Source: Streptomyces sp. ISL-94
Lineage (GTDB): Bacteria; Actinomycetota; Actinomycetes; Streptomycetales; Streptomycetaceae
Length of the DNA stretch: 64,000 nt
Assembly: GCF_018614075.1 (NCBI RefSeq)
Contig: NZ_JAGGOZ010000062.1
Location: 37,056-101,055, forward strand
Direction of reading: 5' to 3'
Shown here: one piece after another, positions 10,587 to 17,962 of the stretch
Layout: every line of letters starts with the position of its first letter
How positions within the stretch are numbered: the first letter of the stretch is position 1
Notes under the pieces: generated by a model
The model's database searches: none
What the model saw: the letters and a program-made list of their open reading frames with translations, nothing else
Told to the model about the DNA's origin: nothing
Program-made: the position numbers and the translations under genes

Positions 10587-10635
10587 TGTCGTCGTGCGGC
10601 CCTTCCAGGATCCGGGTCGGCAGCGGGCCCCTCGG

Positions 10636-11556
10636 CTAGGAGGCGGCCGGGGCAACCGGTACAGCCGGGACAGCAGGTGCGGCCGTGGCGGTCTGGCCGG
10701 GTGGGGCCGCCGACGGGGAACTCCACGACGCCAGCAGGCGCAGGGCGTCCTCGGACGGCGAACCCGGTGCCGGGTGGAAGGTGACCAGGCACTGCTCCGG
10801 ATCGCCCGGGAGCGTCAGCGTCTCGAAATGCAGGTCCAGCGCGCCCACCAGCGGATGCCGCAGCTTCTTCAGCCCGTGCGTCTTGTCCGCCACCGTGTGC
10901 GCCGCCCACAGCCGCCGGAACTCCTCGTTCTTCACCGACAGCTCCCCGACCAGCGCCGACAGCCGCTCGTCGTCCGGGTGCCGGCCCGCGTACATGCGCA
11001 GATTGCTTACCACCTCGCAGGCCCGGCACTCCCATTCCGCGTACAGCTCCGCCGTCGCCGGGTCCAGGAACACCAGCCGCACCAGGTTCCGCTCCTGCGG
11101 CGGCAGCGCCCCGAAGTCCCCGAACACCGCGGCCGCCAGCCGGTTCCAGCCGATGACGTCCTGGCGCCGCCCCACGAGGTACGCCGGTACGCCGTCCATC
11201 GCGTCCAGCAGGGCCCGCAGTTCCGGCCGGACCTGCTGGGGGCGGTGGCTCTGGCGGCGCCTGCGCGGAGTCGGGCGCGCCAGGTGCATCAGGTGCGACT
11301 GCTCGGTCGCGGTCAGCCGCAGCGCCCGCGCGATCGCCTCCAGGACCTCCGTGGAGACGTTGTGCCCGGCGCCCTGCTCCAGGCGCGTGTAGTACGCGAC
11401 CGACACCCCCGCCAGCTGCGCCAGTTCCTCGCGGCGCAGCCCTGGGACGCGCCGGCGGCGCCCGTAGTCCGGCAGGCCCACGTCCTCGGGGCGCAGCCGC
11501 GCGCGGCGGGAGCGGAGGAACTCGCCGAGACATGCGCCGTGATCAAGCTGGTCCAT
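10636..11556 (-). CDS. XRE-family regulator with MmyB-like ligand domain
   Basis: A 306-residue regulator. An N-terminal helix-turn-helix (about 10-70; GLRREELAQLAGVSVAYY) is followed by the MmyB-type ligand-binding domain found in many actinomycete regulators, recognisable by DVIGWNRLAAAVFGDF and the late HPLVGALDLHFETL. It is divergent from a zinc alcohol dehydrogenase across a 215-base gap, the usual arrangement in which the regulator controls the neighbouring oxidoreductase. ATG 11556 (MDQLDHGACLGEFLRSRR) is the family-typical start; the open frame extends to 11613. Confidence 0.88.
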   Translation of the reverse strand: MDQLDHGACLGEFLRSRRARLRPEDVGLPDYGRRRRVPGLRREELAQLAGVSVAYYTRLEQGAGHNVSTEVLEAIARALRLTATEQSHLMHLARPTPRRRRQSHRPQQVRPELRALLDAMDGVPAYLVGRRQDVIGWNRLAAAVFGDFGALPPQERNLVRLVFLDPATAELYAEWECRACEVVSNLRMYAGRHPDDERLSALVGELSVKNEEFRRLWAAHTVADKTHGLKKLRHPLVGALDLHFETLTLPGDPEQCLVTFHPAPGSPSEDALRLLASWSSPSAAPPGQTATAAPAVPAVPVAPAAS

Positions 11557-11771
11557 GGCGCCAGTATCGCCGGGCGGCGGGCCGCCGCGCCGGCTTGTTC
11601 CTGACCCCGCCAAGGGTAGGTTCGCCAGTCCTAGGCAGGACAGGGGGCTGGGTGGGCGCCGCCCGGCCCGGCAGTCTGGGCACCGTCACCGCGGCGCGGA
11701 CGCTCTTCGCGCCGCGGCGGCAATCACCACCCTCATCGTTTGAGAACCAGCGTCACCGCCGAGGAGCACCC

Positions 11772-12818
11772 ATGTCCGTCACCCAGGTCGCCGCCTACGC
11801 CGCCCCCGCCCCCAAGGCCCCGCTGGAGCGCATCACCGTCCCGCGCCGCCCCGTCGGCGAGTACGACGTCCTCATCGACATCAAGTACGCCGGCATCTGC
11901 CATTCCGACATCCACCAGGTCCGCGACGGCTGGGGCGAGGGCATCTACCCCATGGTTCCCGGCCACGAGATCGCCGGTGTCGTCACCGAAGTCGGCCCGG
12001 GCGTCACCAGGTTCGCGGTCGGGGACCGGGTGGGCGTCGGCTGCTTCGTCGACTCCTGCCGCGTGTGCGCGTACTGCCTGGCCGGCCAGGAGCACTTCTG
12101 CGCCGAGGGCATGACCGGCACCTACAACGCCCTCGACAGGAACGGCGAGCCCACCTACGGCGGTTACTCCAGCCACGTCGTCGTCGACGAGAACTACACC
12201 GTCCGCATCCCCGACGCCCTCCCCCTCGACGCCGCCGCCCCGCTGCTGTGCGCCGGCATCACCCTCTACTCCCCGCTGCGGCACTGGCAGGCGGGCCCCG
12301 GCAAGAAGGTCGCCGTCGTCGGCCTCGGCGGACTCGGCCACATGGGAGTGAAGATCGCGGCGGCGATGGGCGCGGAAGTGACCGTCCTGTCCCAGTCGCT
12401 GCGCAAGAAGGAGGACGGCCTCAAGCTGGGCGCCTCCCACTACTACGCCACGAACGACGAGACCACCTTCGAGGAGCTGGCCGGCAGCTTCGACCTGATC
12501 CTGTCCACCGTCTCCGCGCCGATCGGCCTCGACGCGCACCTCGGCCTGCTGAAGGTGGACGGCGCCCTGGTGAACGTCGGCGCCCCGGAGGAGCCGGTCT
12601 CGCTCAACCTCTTCTCCGTCATCACCGGCCGCAAGACCCTCGCCGGCTCGATGATCGGCGGCATCGCCGAGACCCAGGAGATGCTGGACTTCTGCGCCGA
12701 GCACGGGCTGGGCGCGGAGATCGAACTGATCACCGCGGACCAGGTCAACGAGGCATACGAGCGCGTCCTGGCGAGCGACGTCCGCTACCGCTTCGTGATC
12801 GACGCGTCGACGATCTGA
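11772..12818 (+). CDS. Zinc-dependent alcohol dehydrogenase, NAD(P)-linked
   Basis: A 348-residue medium-chain dehydrogenase. The catalytic-zinc site is visible (CHSDIHQ, then GHEIAG), as is the structural-zinc cysteine cluster starting GCFVDSCRVCAYC, and a Rossmann motif GLGGLGHMG. It resembles the YahK/CAD-like subgroup that reduces aldehydes with NADPH. GAGGAG lies just before ATG 11772. It is probably controlled by the divergent MmyB-type regulator. Confidence 0.92.
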   Translation: MSVTQVAAYAAPAPKAPLERITVPRRPVGEYDVLIDIKYAGICHSDIHQVRDGWGEGIYPMVPGHEIAGVVTEVGPGVTRFAVGDRVGVGCFVDSCRVCAYCLAGQEHFCAEGMTGTYNALDRNGEPTYGGYSSHVVVDENYTVRIPDALPLDAAAPLLCAGITLYSPLRHWQAGPGKKVAVVGLGGLGHMGVKIAAAMGAEVTVLSQSLRKKEDGLKLGASHYYATNDETTFEELAGSFDLILSTVSAPIGLDAHLGLLKVDGALVNVGAPEEPVSLNLFSVITGRKTLAGSMIGGIAETQEMLDFCAEHGLGAEIELITADQVNEAYERVLASDVRYRFVIDASTI

Positions 12819-12839
12819 CCCGCCGCTCCACCGCTGGGG

Positions 12840-13004
12840 GGTCGTACGCGGCTCGGCGTCCGGGCACTTGCTATCGCCCATGGCCCACGCGTCCGGCCCG
12901 ATCTTCGCGAGGGTCACGCACGCCTCGCCGTCCGGGTGGGTGTTGCCTCCACACGCCTTGCTGAACTGGGCTCCGTCGATGTCGAGGCTGTACAGGTCGG
13001 TCAT
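12840..13004 (-). pseudogene. DUF397 protein, 3'-truncated
   Basis: A strong ribosome site (AAGGAGGA) precedes ATG 13004, and the first 53 residues match the DUF397 pattern: FSKACGGNTH, EACVTLA and WAMGDSK. The family normally ends with a block like LRFT.AEL, but here the match stops at about EPRTT. The open frame then runs on antisense to the dehydrogenase with no family character. The gene therefore appears cut at the boundary with the core gene, about 20-30 bases beyond its stop. DUF397 genes normally follow XRE/DUF5753 regulators, and the remains of one lie upstream. Confidence 0.6.
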
Positions 13005-13019
13005 CTGGTCCTCCTTGAT

Positions 13020-13269
13020 TCAGATGGGAAGGGCACCGCTGTCCCGCTCGCGGGGTGTCCGGGTGCCTCGCAGCGCTTCTGCGATCTGCTCGACGTGAGC
13101 AGCGGGGATCGAGCCCAGGTGCACGAGCGGCTGGTCCCTGGGGGTCACCTGCGGCCGCATCGCCGCGTAGGCGCTCTCCGGCAGGCCCAGGGAGGCGAGA
13201 AACCTCGCGCATGGCCTCGGAGGCGTTCACGGCCGCTGTGTGTCCGTCTCTCCACGTCTGCATGTCCAC
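13020..13269 (-). pseudogene. Small accessory protein gene, frameshifted
   Basis: The gene starts at GTG 13269, overlapping the previous stop in TAGTG. Residues to ASEAMREV (about 13203) are in one frame, and the rest (LGLPESAYAAMRPQV, then LVHLGSIPAAHVEQIAEALR) is in another, ending at the TGA at 13020-13022. Removing one base in the GAGGTTT tract near 13203 restores a single product of about 83 residues with continuous character. I recall such small proteins beside DUF397/XRE genes in Streptomyces, function unknown. It may be a pseudogene or a sequencing error. Confidence 0.55.
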
Positions 13270-13472
13270 TACTGCACCTCGGGGTGTTTCTTGGGGTGCG
13301 CGGCCAACTCGACGTTGCAGTCCGAGACGGCGGACAGGTCCCCGTTGCCGTACGCCGCGGTGCGCTGCTTCGCGAGGGCGGCGCAGACACCGCAGCCCGG
13401 CGCAGGTCCGGGCGGTGTGCGAGGGAGGGACAGTTGAACCGGCGGGTCCATCGTGGTGCTGGGGCTGCTCAC
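13269..13472 (-). CDS. Small conserved actinomycete protein
   Basis: A 67-residue protein of unknown function. It has a motif resembling LSLPRTPPGPAPGCGVC, then a short helical AALAKQRTAA stretch and an end at HPEVQ. GTG 13472 is chosen for GAGGGA six bases upstream; GTG 13499 is an alternative. Its stop overlaps the start of the next gene, which suggests translational coupling within a three- or four-gene accessory operon with the DUF397 remnant. Confidence 0.55.
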   Translation of the reverse strand: MSSPSTTMDPPVQLSLPRTPPGPAPGCGVCAALAKQRTAAYGNGDLSAVSDCNVELAAHPKKHPEVQ

Positions 13473-13529
13473 TGGGATTCCCTCCCTCGGGGTCGGCACC
13501 GCTGATGCTTCACCCGCTGAGCAGCTCGT

Positions 13530-13640
13530 TCTAGGACCTTTCCTGTTGGGGCAAGAACCCGACCCGAAGGACGTACAGCTTTACCTCGACGCGTTCGAAC
13601 GATTCGCCGCGGTGGCGGTACCGCCCGCCGGATGCCGGAC
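13530..13640 (+). pseudogene. Fragment resembling the DUF5753 C-terminus, inverted
   Basis: On the plus strand the frame around DPKDVQLYLDAFERFAAVAV resembles the last part of DUF5753 (Scr1-type) regulators. The 5' part of such a gene is on the minus strand immediately to the right (13657-14175) and breaks off early. The simplest reading is an inversion of the 3' end with loss of about 60 codons. The frame also reads through non-family sequence on both sides, so this is a tentative call. Confidence 0.4.
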
Positions 13641-13656
13641 TTCCCCATGACCTGCT

Positions 13657-14175
13657 TCAGCCTCCACGACGAATACGCCACCGGAGTACGTGCTCGCAGA
13701 TCAGGAAGCGGAAGCAGCGGCCGGGCTCGTACAGGACCGCTTGCCGTTCGAGCCGAGCGGCCACGGTCTTGGCCCTGGTCTCCTCCGGCAGGGCCGGAGG
13801 CAGGGAGAAGATGGCAGAGGCGTACTCGGGTGTCTGGAGGAGTCCAGGGACGAGCTGGCCCTGGAAGAGACTGAGCGTGGCGGTGCCGGCCTCAATGGCC
13901 CGGATGGTCTTCTGATGCTTCCACGGGCCCATGCGGCGCAGCAGTCGCCATGCGGTGGCCTCGGTGGCTTCAGCGCGGGCTGCCGCGAGGAACTCTGCCT
14001 TGACCGCCTGGCTCACGCCTATGGCGGTGAGGACCAGGTCCACGTCCTGCACGGTCGGTCGTACCTTGCCGGTCTCGATCTTCGACAGCTTCCCGGCAGA
14101 CATGGAAGCCCTGCGGGCCACCGAGTCACCCGTGAGTCCGGATGCGTCGCGCAGGGCCCGCAGGGCTTTCCCCAT
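13657..14175 (-). pseudogene. XRE regulator with DUF5753 domain, truncated
   Basis: The 172-residue reading frame starts with a helix-turn-helix (SGLTGDSVARRASMSAGKLS) and continues into DUF5753 (FQGQLVPGLLQTPEYA, then RFLICEHVLRWR). Intact members run about 270-290 residues; here the match ends at LRWR near 13690 and a stop follows nine bases later. The missing part seems to be represented by an inverted fragment at 13530-13640. It sits 12 bases after the DUF6879 gene, which normally partners these regulators. Confidence 0.65.
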
Positions 14176-14186
14176 CGAATCGGCGG

Positions 14187-14696
14187 TCAGTGGTGCCGCT
14201 CCCAGTAGTCCGCGAACGGCACCGCTTCGGCCAGGGCGCGGTCCTGGTGATTCTGATACTCGGCAAGGCTGTGGGCAGGGAGCAGTTCGGCGCCGAGGAA
14301 CGCGCCTTCGGGTGTGTAGTGCATCCGGTACACGTCCTGGTCGTCGAACAACCAGAAGTCGTGATCAGGCAGGCCGATCACGTCCTGCTCAGCCTGGTCG
14401 ATGATGCCGATGGTCTCGCCGGCCGTGATGTTGCCTGGGTAGGAGGCCAGCTCGTACCGCAGGTAGTCGGTCAGTGGAGACCGGAGTACGTGGACACGCG
14501 AGACGTTCTTGCCCTTGTCGGTCATCGACCGGACCCAAGGATTGTCGTCCCAGGTTGGGCCCATGTCCCCGCCCGCCAAGAAGCGTTCGAAGTCCTCGCG
14601 CTCCTCCTCCACGTCGTAGACGGCGAGTGTCTCCAGTCGGAAGGCGGTCCGCTCGAAGGTCTCGAAGAGTCGACCGAACTCCTCACCGCTGAGCAC
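14187..14696 (-). CDS. DUF6879 family protein
   Basis: A 169-residue protein of the DUF6879 type, found next to XRE/DUF5753 regulators in actinomycetes. It has an acidic N-terminal helix (GEEFGRLFETFERTAFRLET), a central WVRSMTDKGKNVSRVHVL strand region, and DFWLFDDQDVYRMHY. The biochemical role is unknown; the partnership suggests a regulatory pair. GTG 14696 follows GGAGGAG, and the gene overlaps the upstream small gene by 14 bases. Confidence 0.7.
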   Translation of the reverse strand: MLSGEEFGRLFETFERTAFRLETLAVYDVEEEREDFERFLAGGDMGPTWDDNPWVRSMTDKGKNVSRVHVLRSPLTDYLRYELASYPGNITAGETIGIIDQAEQDVIGLPDHDFWLFDDQDVYRMHYTPEGAFLGAELLPAHSLAEYQNHQDRALAEAVPFADYWERHH

Positions 14697-14889
14697 GGAA
14701 GTACTCCTCCAGCACCGCGGCCGGGATTACGACGGCGGTCTCGCCCTCTGGCAGGTCGAGTTGCGCCAGCCGCTCGGGGTCGGTGATGACGTAGCCCTGA
14801 ACCACGTAGTCCTTGGCGTCCTCGGTGCCCCACAGCGTCGGGCACGCTCCGTTCCTGCACTCCGGGTCACCGGACAGCTTCCGCAGCAT
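14683..14889 (-). CDS. Small protein upstream of DUF6879
   Basis: A 68-residue protein (MLRKLSGDPECRNGACPTL...) with two cysteines near the N-terminus and a C-terminal PEGETAVVIPAAVLEEYF helix. It is translationally overlapped with the DUF6879 gene and is commonly seen with it. ATG 14889 was chosen over 14946 because the N-terminal extension looks non-coding. Function unknown; the pair may act together. Confidence 0.6.
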   Translation of the reverse strand: MLRKLSGDPECRNGACPTLWGTEDAKDYVVQGYVITDPERLAQLDLPEGETAVVIPAAVLEEYFRAQR

Positions 14890-15044
14890 TCTTGCCCCCA
14901 CATGTCGGCGTACCCTTGTCGCGTTCGATGCTCCCGAGCCGGTCACGGCGGGGTCAAGTGCTGATCCTTTCCAGAACAGGAAAGAAGCCTTCTCGGTTGG
15001 AATCGAGGATGCGTTGGGACGTACGCGGCGGCTACAACGGCAGC

Positions 15045-15530
15045 ATGACCGTCTTCCTGTGTGCCAAGTGCGGCGGCAGTCTTACGCCAAACCTGACGCC
15101 GCTGCCTGCCGTTCCCTCAGTGCCTGACGACGAAGAACGGGACAAGGAGAGTCGGCTGGCGCCGGCCACGCTGCCGCAGGGGCACTACGCGATCGAGACC
15201 GAACCATGGGGTGCTCCATACGTGCCGCATCCAGACCAGGAAGACGGCGCGCCTGCGCAGCCGCGTGGGCCGTGGCGGAGTGATGAAGGGGTGGCAATGG
15301 TCTCGGCCGGGCCGCGCAACAACGTCGTGGTACACCCTGAAGACGCGCCTGACCTCCAGCCGCTGCCGGACTGGGAGAACAGCGCTGGATGCTGCGGTCC
15401 GTCCGGCGACAGCGGACTCAACCGTGCCTGCCCCTGTGGCGCCCGGGTGGCCACGCTCGTCGCGGACTGCTTTGGCCCGTACGAGCTCCACTTGGACGCG
15501 ATGCGGGTCTACGGCTACGACCCGTCCTGA
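15045..15530 (+). CDS. Hypothetical protein with zinc-ribbon cysteines
   Basis: A 161-residue protein that begins MTVFLCAKCGGSLT, a CxxC zinc-ribbon-like motif, and has a second cysteine group late (CCGPSGDSGLNRACPCG). This hints at a zinc-binding fold completed by both ends. It is divergent from the DUF6879 operon across a 155-base gap and convergent with the DUF3885-like gene, whose stop abuts its own. I do not recognise the family. Codon use is slightly less GC-biased than the core genes. Confidence 0.6.
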   Translation: MTVFLCAKCGGSLTPNLTPLPAVPSVPDDEERDKESRLAPATLPQGHYAIETEPWGAPYVPHPDQEDGAPAQPRGPWRSDEGVAMVSAGPRNNVVVHPEDAPDLQPLPDWENSAGCCGPSGDSGLNRACPCGARVATLVADCFGPYELHLDAMRVYGYDPS

Positions 15531-16124
15531 TCAGTACCCCGAGGGGTGCCAGGCGGTGTGCCGGTCGCGCATCCGGTCCCGTCCCGCGGGGGTGGCGAGG
15601 ATGACGTCCGCGCCGCCGTCGTATGGGTGGTGGATCCGGGTGAGGTCGGTGTCCGTGACGAATACGCCGGGCAGTGCGTCGTCGGCGGCCGCGCGGAGCA
15701 GCGGGTCGAGGCAGTCGCTCTGCCAGCGGCGGCGGTCGGCGTAGAAGTACCAGCGGGTGTGGAACTCCGGATCCGGATCGTCGGTGTCGTCCAGGGTGGT
15801 CCACAGCGTGCCCTCCGGGTGGAGGGCACGGCGGTGCTCCGACCACTGCGTCGGCTCGGACGGATCGGCCCAGTCGGTGGTCACCACATACACCTCGCCG
15901 CCCGCGAAGAGCTCGTCGAGGACCGTGTTGTACCGGTCGAGGAGAATCGCGTACTCCCCTTCGTCCTCCGCGTAGCGCTTCGACTCCGGCAGGCTGTGGA
16001 AGCGCACCCACCGGTCGGTGTATGCCGTCTTCAGCTCATGCGGGAGAAGCGGCCCGGCAGGTGTCCAGTCCTGCCACAGCCGGGTCAGCCGCTCATGTGC
16101 GGGGTCGGCGAGCGGGGCGGTCAC
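15531..16124 (-). CDS. DUF3885-like hypothetical protein
   Basis: A 197-residue cytosolic protein with alternating acidic and aromatic segments. The late IHHPYDGGADVILATPAGRD resembles the conserved end of DUF3885 proteins, which have no known function. Its GTG start (16124) overlaps the msrA stop by four bases, so the two are probably co-transcribed. The family name is recalled from pattern and should be confirmed. Confidence 0.55.
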   Translation of the reverse strand: MTAPLADPAHERLTRLWQDWTPAGPLLPHELKTAYTDRWVRFHSLPESKRYAEDEGEYAILLDRYNTVLDELFAGGEVYVVTTDWADPSEPTQWSEHRRALHPEGTLWTTLDDTDDPDPEFHTRWYFYADRRRWQSDCLDPLLRAAADDALPGVFVTDTDLTRIHHPYDGGADVILATPAGRDRMRDRHTAWHPSGY

Positions 16125-16789
16125 TCTCCGGGTGCCTCGGTGATGCCAATGGGGCAGGCCACGCCCGTGCCGCCGATGCCGCAGTAGCCATTAATGTTGC
16201 GGTCGAGGTACTGCTGGTGGTAGGCCTCTGCCGGCCAGAAGGGGCGGTCCGCCGCCGGGAGGACGGCCGTGGTGATCCGGCCGTGGCCCGAGGAGGTCAG
16301 GACCTGCTGGTAGGCCGTGCGGGAGGCCTCCGCCGCGGCCTGGTGGGCGGGGGAGTGGGTGTAGACCGCCGAGCGGTACTGGGTGCCGACGTCGTTGCCC
16401 TGGCGGAAGCCCTGGGTGGGGTCGTGGGACTCCCAGAAGAGTTTGAGGAGGGTCGCGTAGGAGACCTGGGCCGGGTCGAAGACCACGCGGACGACCTCCG
16501 TGTGGCCGGTCAGGCCCGAGCAGACCTCCTCGTACGTCGGGTTTTCGGTGAAGCCGCCCTGGTAGCCGGCCAGGGTGGTCCACACCCCCGGGGTCTGCCA
16601 GAACTTGCGCTCGGCGCCCCAGAAGCAGCCCAGACCGAAGTCGGCGACCTCCAGGCCCTCCGGGTAGGGGCCGGCCAGCGGGTTGGCGAGGACCGTGTGG
16701 CGGTCGGGGACGGAGAACAGCGGCTCCGCGCGGCCCGTCAGGGCCTCCTCGCGGGTGGGGAGCTCGGGCGTGCGGCGGTACGAGAACAT
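16121..16789 (-). CDS. msrA: Peptide methionine (S)-S-oxide reductase
   Basis: The 222-residue product reduces methionine-S-sulfoxide in oxidised proteins. The catalytic GCFWG (Cys55) is present, as are GYQGGFTENPTYEEVCSG and the C-terminal NGYCGIGGTGVACPIG with resolving cysteines. The N-terminal 45 residues are the extension seen in the longer MsrA subgroup. It is followed with four-base overlap by a DUF3885-like gene and preceded by a terminator hairpin. Confidence 0.96.
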   Translation of the reverse strand: MFSYRRTPELPTREEALTGRAEPLFSVPDRHTVLANPLAGPYPEGLEVADFGLGCFWGAERKFWQTPGVWTTLAGYQGGFTENPTYEEVCSGLTGHTEVVRVVFDPAQVSYATLLKLFWESHDPTQGFRQGNDVGTQYRSAVYTHSPAHQAAAEASRTAYQQVLTSSGHGRITTAVLPAADRPFWPAEAYHQQYLDRNINGYCGIGGTGVACPIGITEAPGE

Positions 16790-16826
16790 GGAATCGATTC
16801 CCTTCTTGTGGGAGTGACAACGGACA

Positions 16827-16856
16827 GGGGCCGGCCGGGATTCCCCGGCCGGCCCC
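16827..16856 (-). terminator. Terminator upstream of msrA
   Basis: Perfect 13-bp arms GGGGCCGGCCGGG and its complement flank four bases (16827-16839 and 16844-16856). It lies after the stop of the anchored protein gene at 16871 and before msrA, separating the two leftward transcripts. Confidence 0.8.
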
Positions 16857-16870
16857 CTTCTCGTCGCGCG

Positions 16871-17962
16871 CTACGCCTTCTTCGCCACCTGGCGCACGCA
16901 GAAGTCCCGCGCCTTGAGGTAGCGGGCCTTGCTGTCCGCCACGTACGTCCACGGCGTCGCGCCGATGTACCCGTCGACGGCCCGGAACTGCTCCAGCGCC
17001 TCCTCGTACCGGTCCTGCCAGTACAGGACCCACGCCAGCATGTGCCGCAACCGCCCCGCCCGCTGGTCGTCCGGCCGCGCCGCCGCCAGGTCCGCCAGCG
17101 CCGCGTCCGCGGCCGCGACGACCTCCGGCTGCTTGTAGTAGACGTCCGGGTCCGCGTCCTGGGTGGCCATCTCCTGCTCCAGGTGCGCGTACAGCGGCAG
17201 CAGCGTCAGCAGGTCGCCCGGCGCGCCCGCGGCCGCAGACTCCCGCGCGAAGGCCCGCGCCTCCTCGTGCGAGCCGCGCCACTTGCGGCACCAGTACTGG
17301 AGCGCGCCCACGTGCGCCGACAGCACCTTCGGGTCGCGCTTGGCGATCTGCGCCCACAGCTCCCGGTACCGCTCGTGCGAGTACCCCAGTGCCATGGCGA
17401 TCGGCTGCTCCACCATGTACGGGACCGGGTCGGCCGGATCGGCGATGCGCTGCGCCTCGTGCGCGGCCTCCTGGGCCTGCGCGATGAGCTGGTGGAAGAC
17501 CCGGAACTGCTCCTGCGTGGTCCGGCTCGCGCTCAGCGACCCGCGGACGTTCCACGCCACCTGCACCGCGGCGTCGGCGTGCACCACCGCGGCCGTCGGG
17601 TCCTGCGGCCGGGCCGCCCGCCACGCGAGCAGCCAGTCGTCCTCCACCGCCGCCAGTTCGGACAGGACCTGTACGCGCCGGATGCGCTCGTCCCAGTCCG
17701 CTGCGGCCGCGTCCACCCAGGCCGCGCAGGTCTGCCAGTCGCCCGACTTCGCCGCGGCCACGGCTGCCTGCTGGTCGGCGGAGACCGGAGCCCGGTTCTC
17801 CGTGTCCAGCAGGTCGGCGGGTACGAAGCCCTGCTCGACGGCGGTCCGGGCGTCGCCGCCGCTGGGGCCGCGGCCCTCCGCCTTGCGGCCCTGGCGGCCC
17901 TTGCTCCACAGCTTGTAGGCGCCGCTCAGCAGCATGACGCCGAGGATGATGAGGCCGATCAC
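16871..17962 (-). CDS. Membrane-anchored TPR-like protein (paralogue 1)
   Basis: A 363-residue protein with one N-terminal membrane segment (MIGLIILGVMLLSGAYKLW) and a long alpha-helical cytosolic part. The centre has DPADPVPYMVEQPIAMALGY and LQYWCRKWRGSHEEARAFAR. It is clearly paralogous to the protein at 19794-20903, sharing DPVPY, YWC.KW.GS and the late VDGYIGATPW. The pattern recalls proteins annotated DUF4034, but I am unsure of that name. It overlaps the M48 protease gene by four bases (ATGA), so the two are made together, and may be an adaptor or substrate handler for the protease. Confidence 0.7.
   Translation of the reverse strand: MIGLIILGVMLLSGAYKLWSKGRQGRKAEGRGPSGGDARTAVEQGFVPADLLDTENRAPVSADQQAAVAAAKSGDWQTCAAWVDAAAADWDERIRRVQVLSELAAVEDDWLLAWRAARPQDPTAAVVHADAAVQVAWNVRGSLSASRTTQEQFRVFHQLIAQAQEAAHEAQRIADPADPVPYMVEQPIAMALGYSHERYRELWAQIAKRDPKVLSAHVGALQYWCRKWRGSHEEARAFARESAAAGAPGDLLTLLPLYAHLEQEMATQDADPDVYYKQPEVVAAADAALADLAAARPDDQRAGRLRHMLAWVLYWQDRYEEALEQFRAVDGYIGATPWTYVADSKARYLKARDFCVRQVAKKA

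Noticed and set aside
13469..13681. Leftward frame of 70 codons between the small gene and the truncated regulator
   Set aside because: Arg/Pro-rich composition typical of non-coding frames in GC-rich DNA, and it conflicts with the DUF5753-like segment on the other strand.
12840..15530. Integrated plasmid or phage
   Set aside because: No integrase, replication, transfer or tRNA-attachment sequence is visible; only small XRE-associated genes are present.
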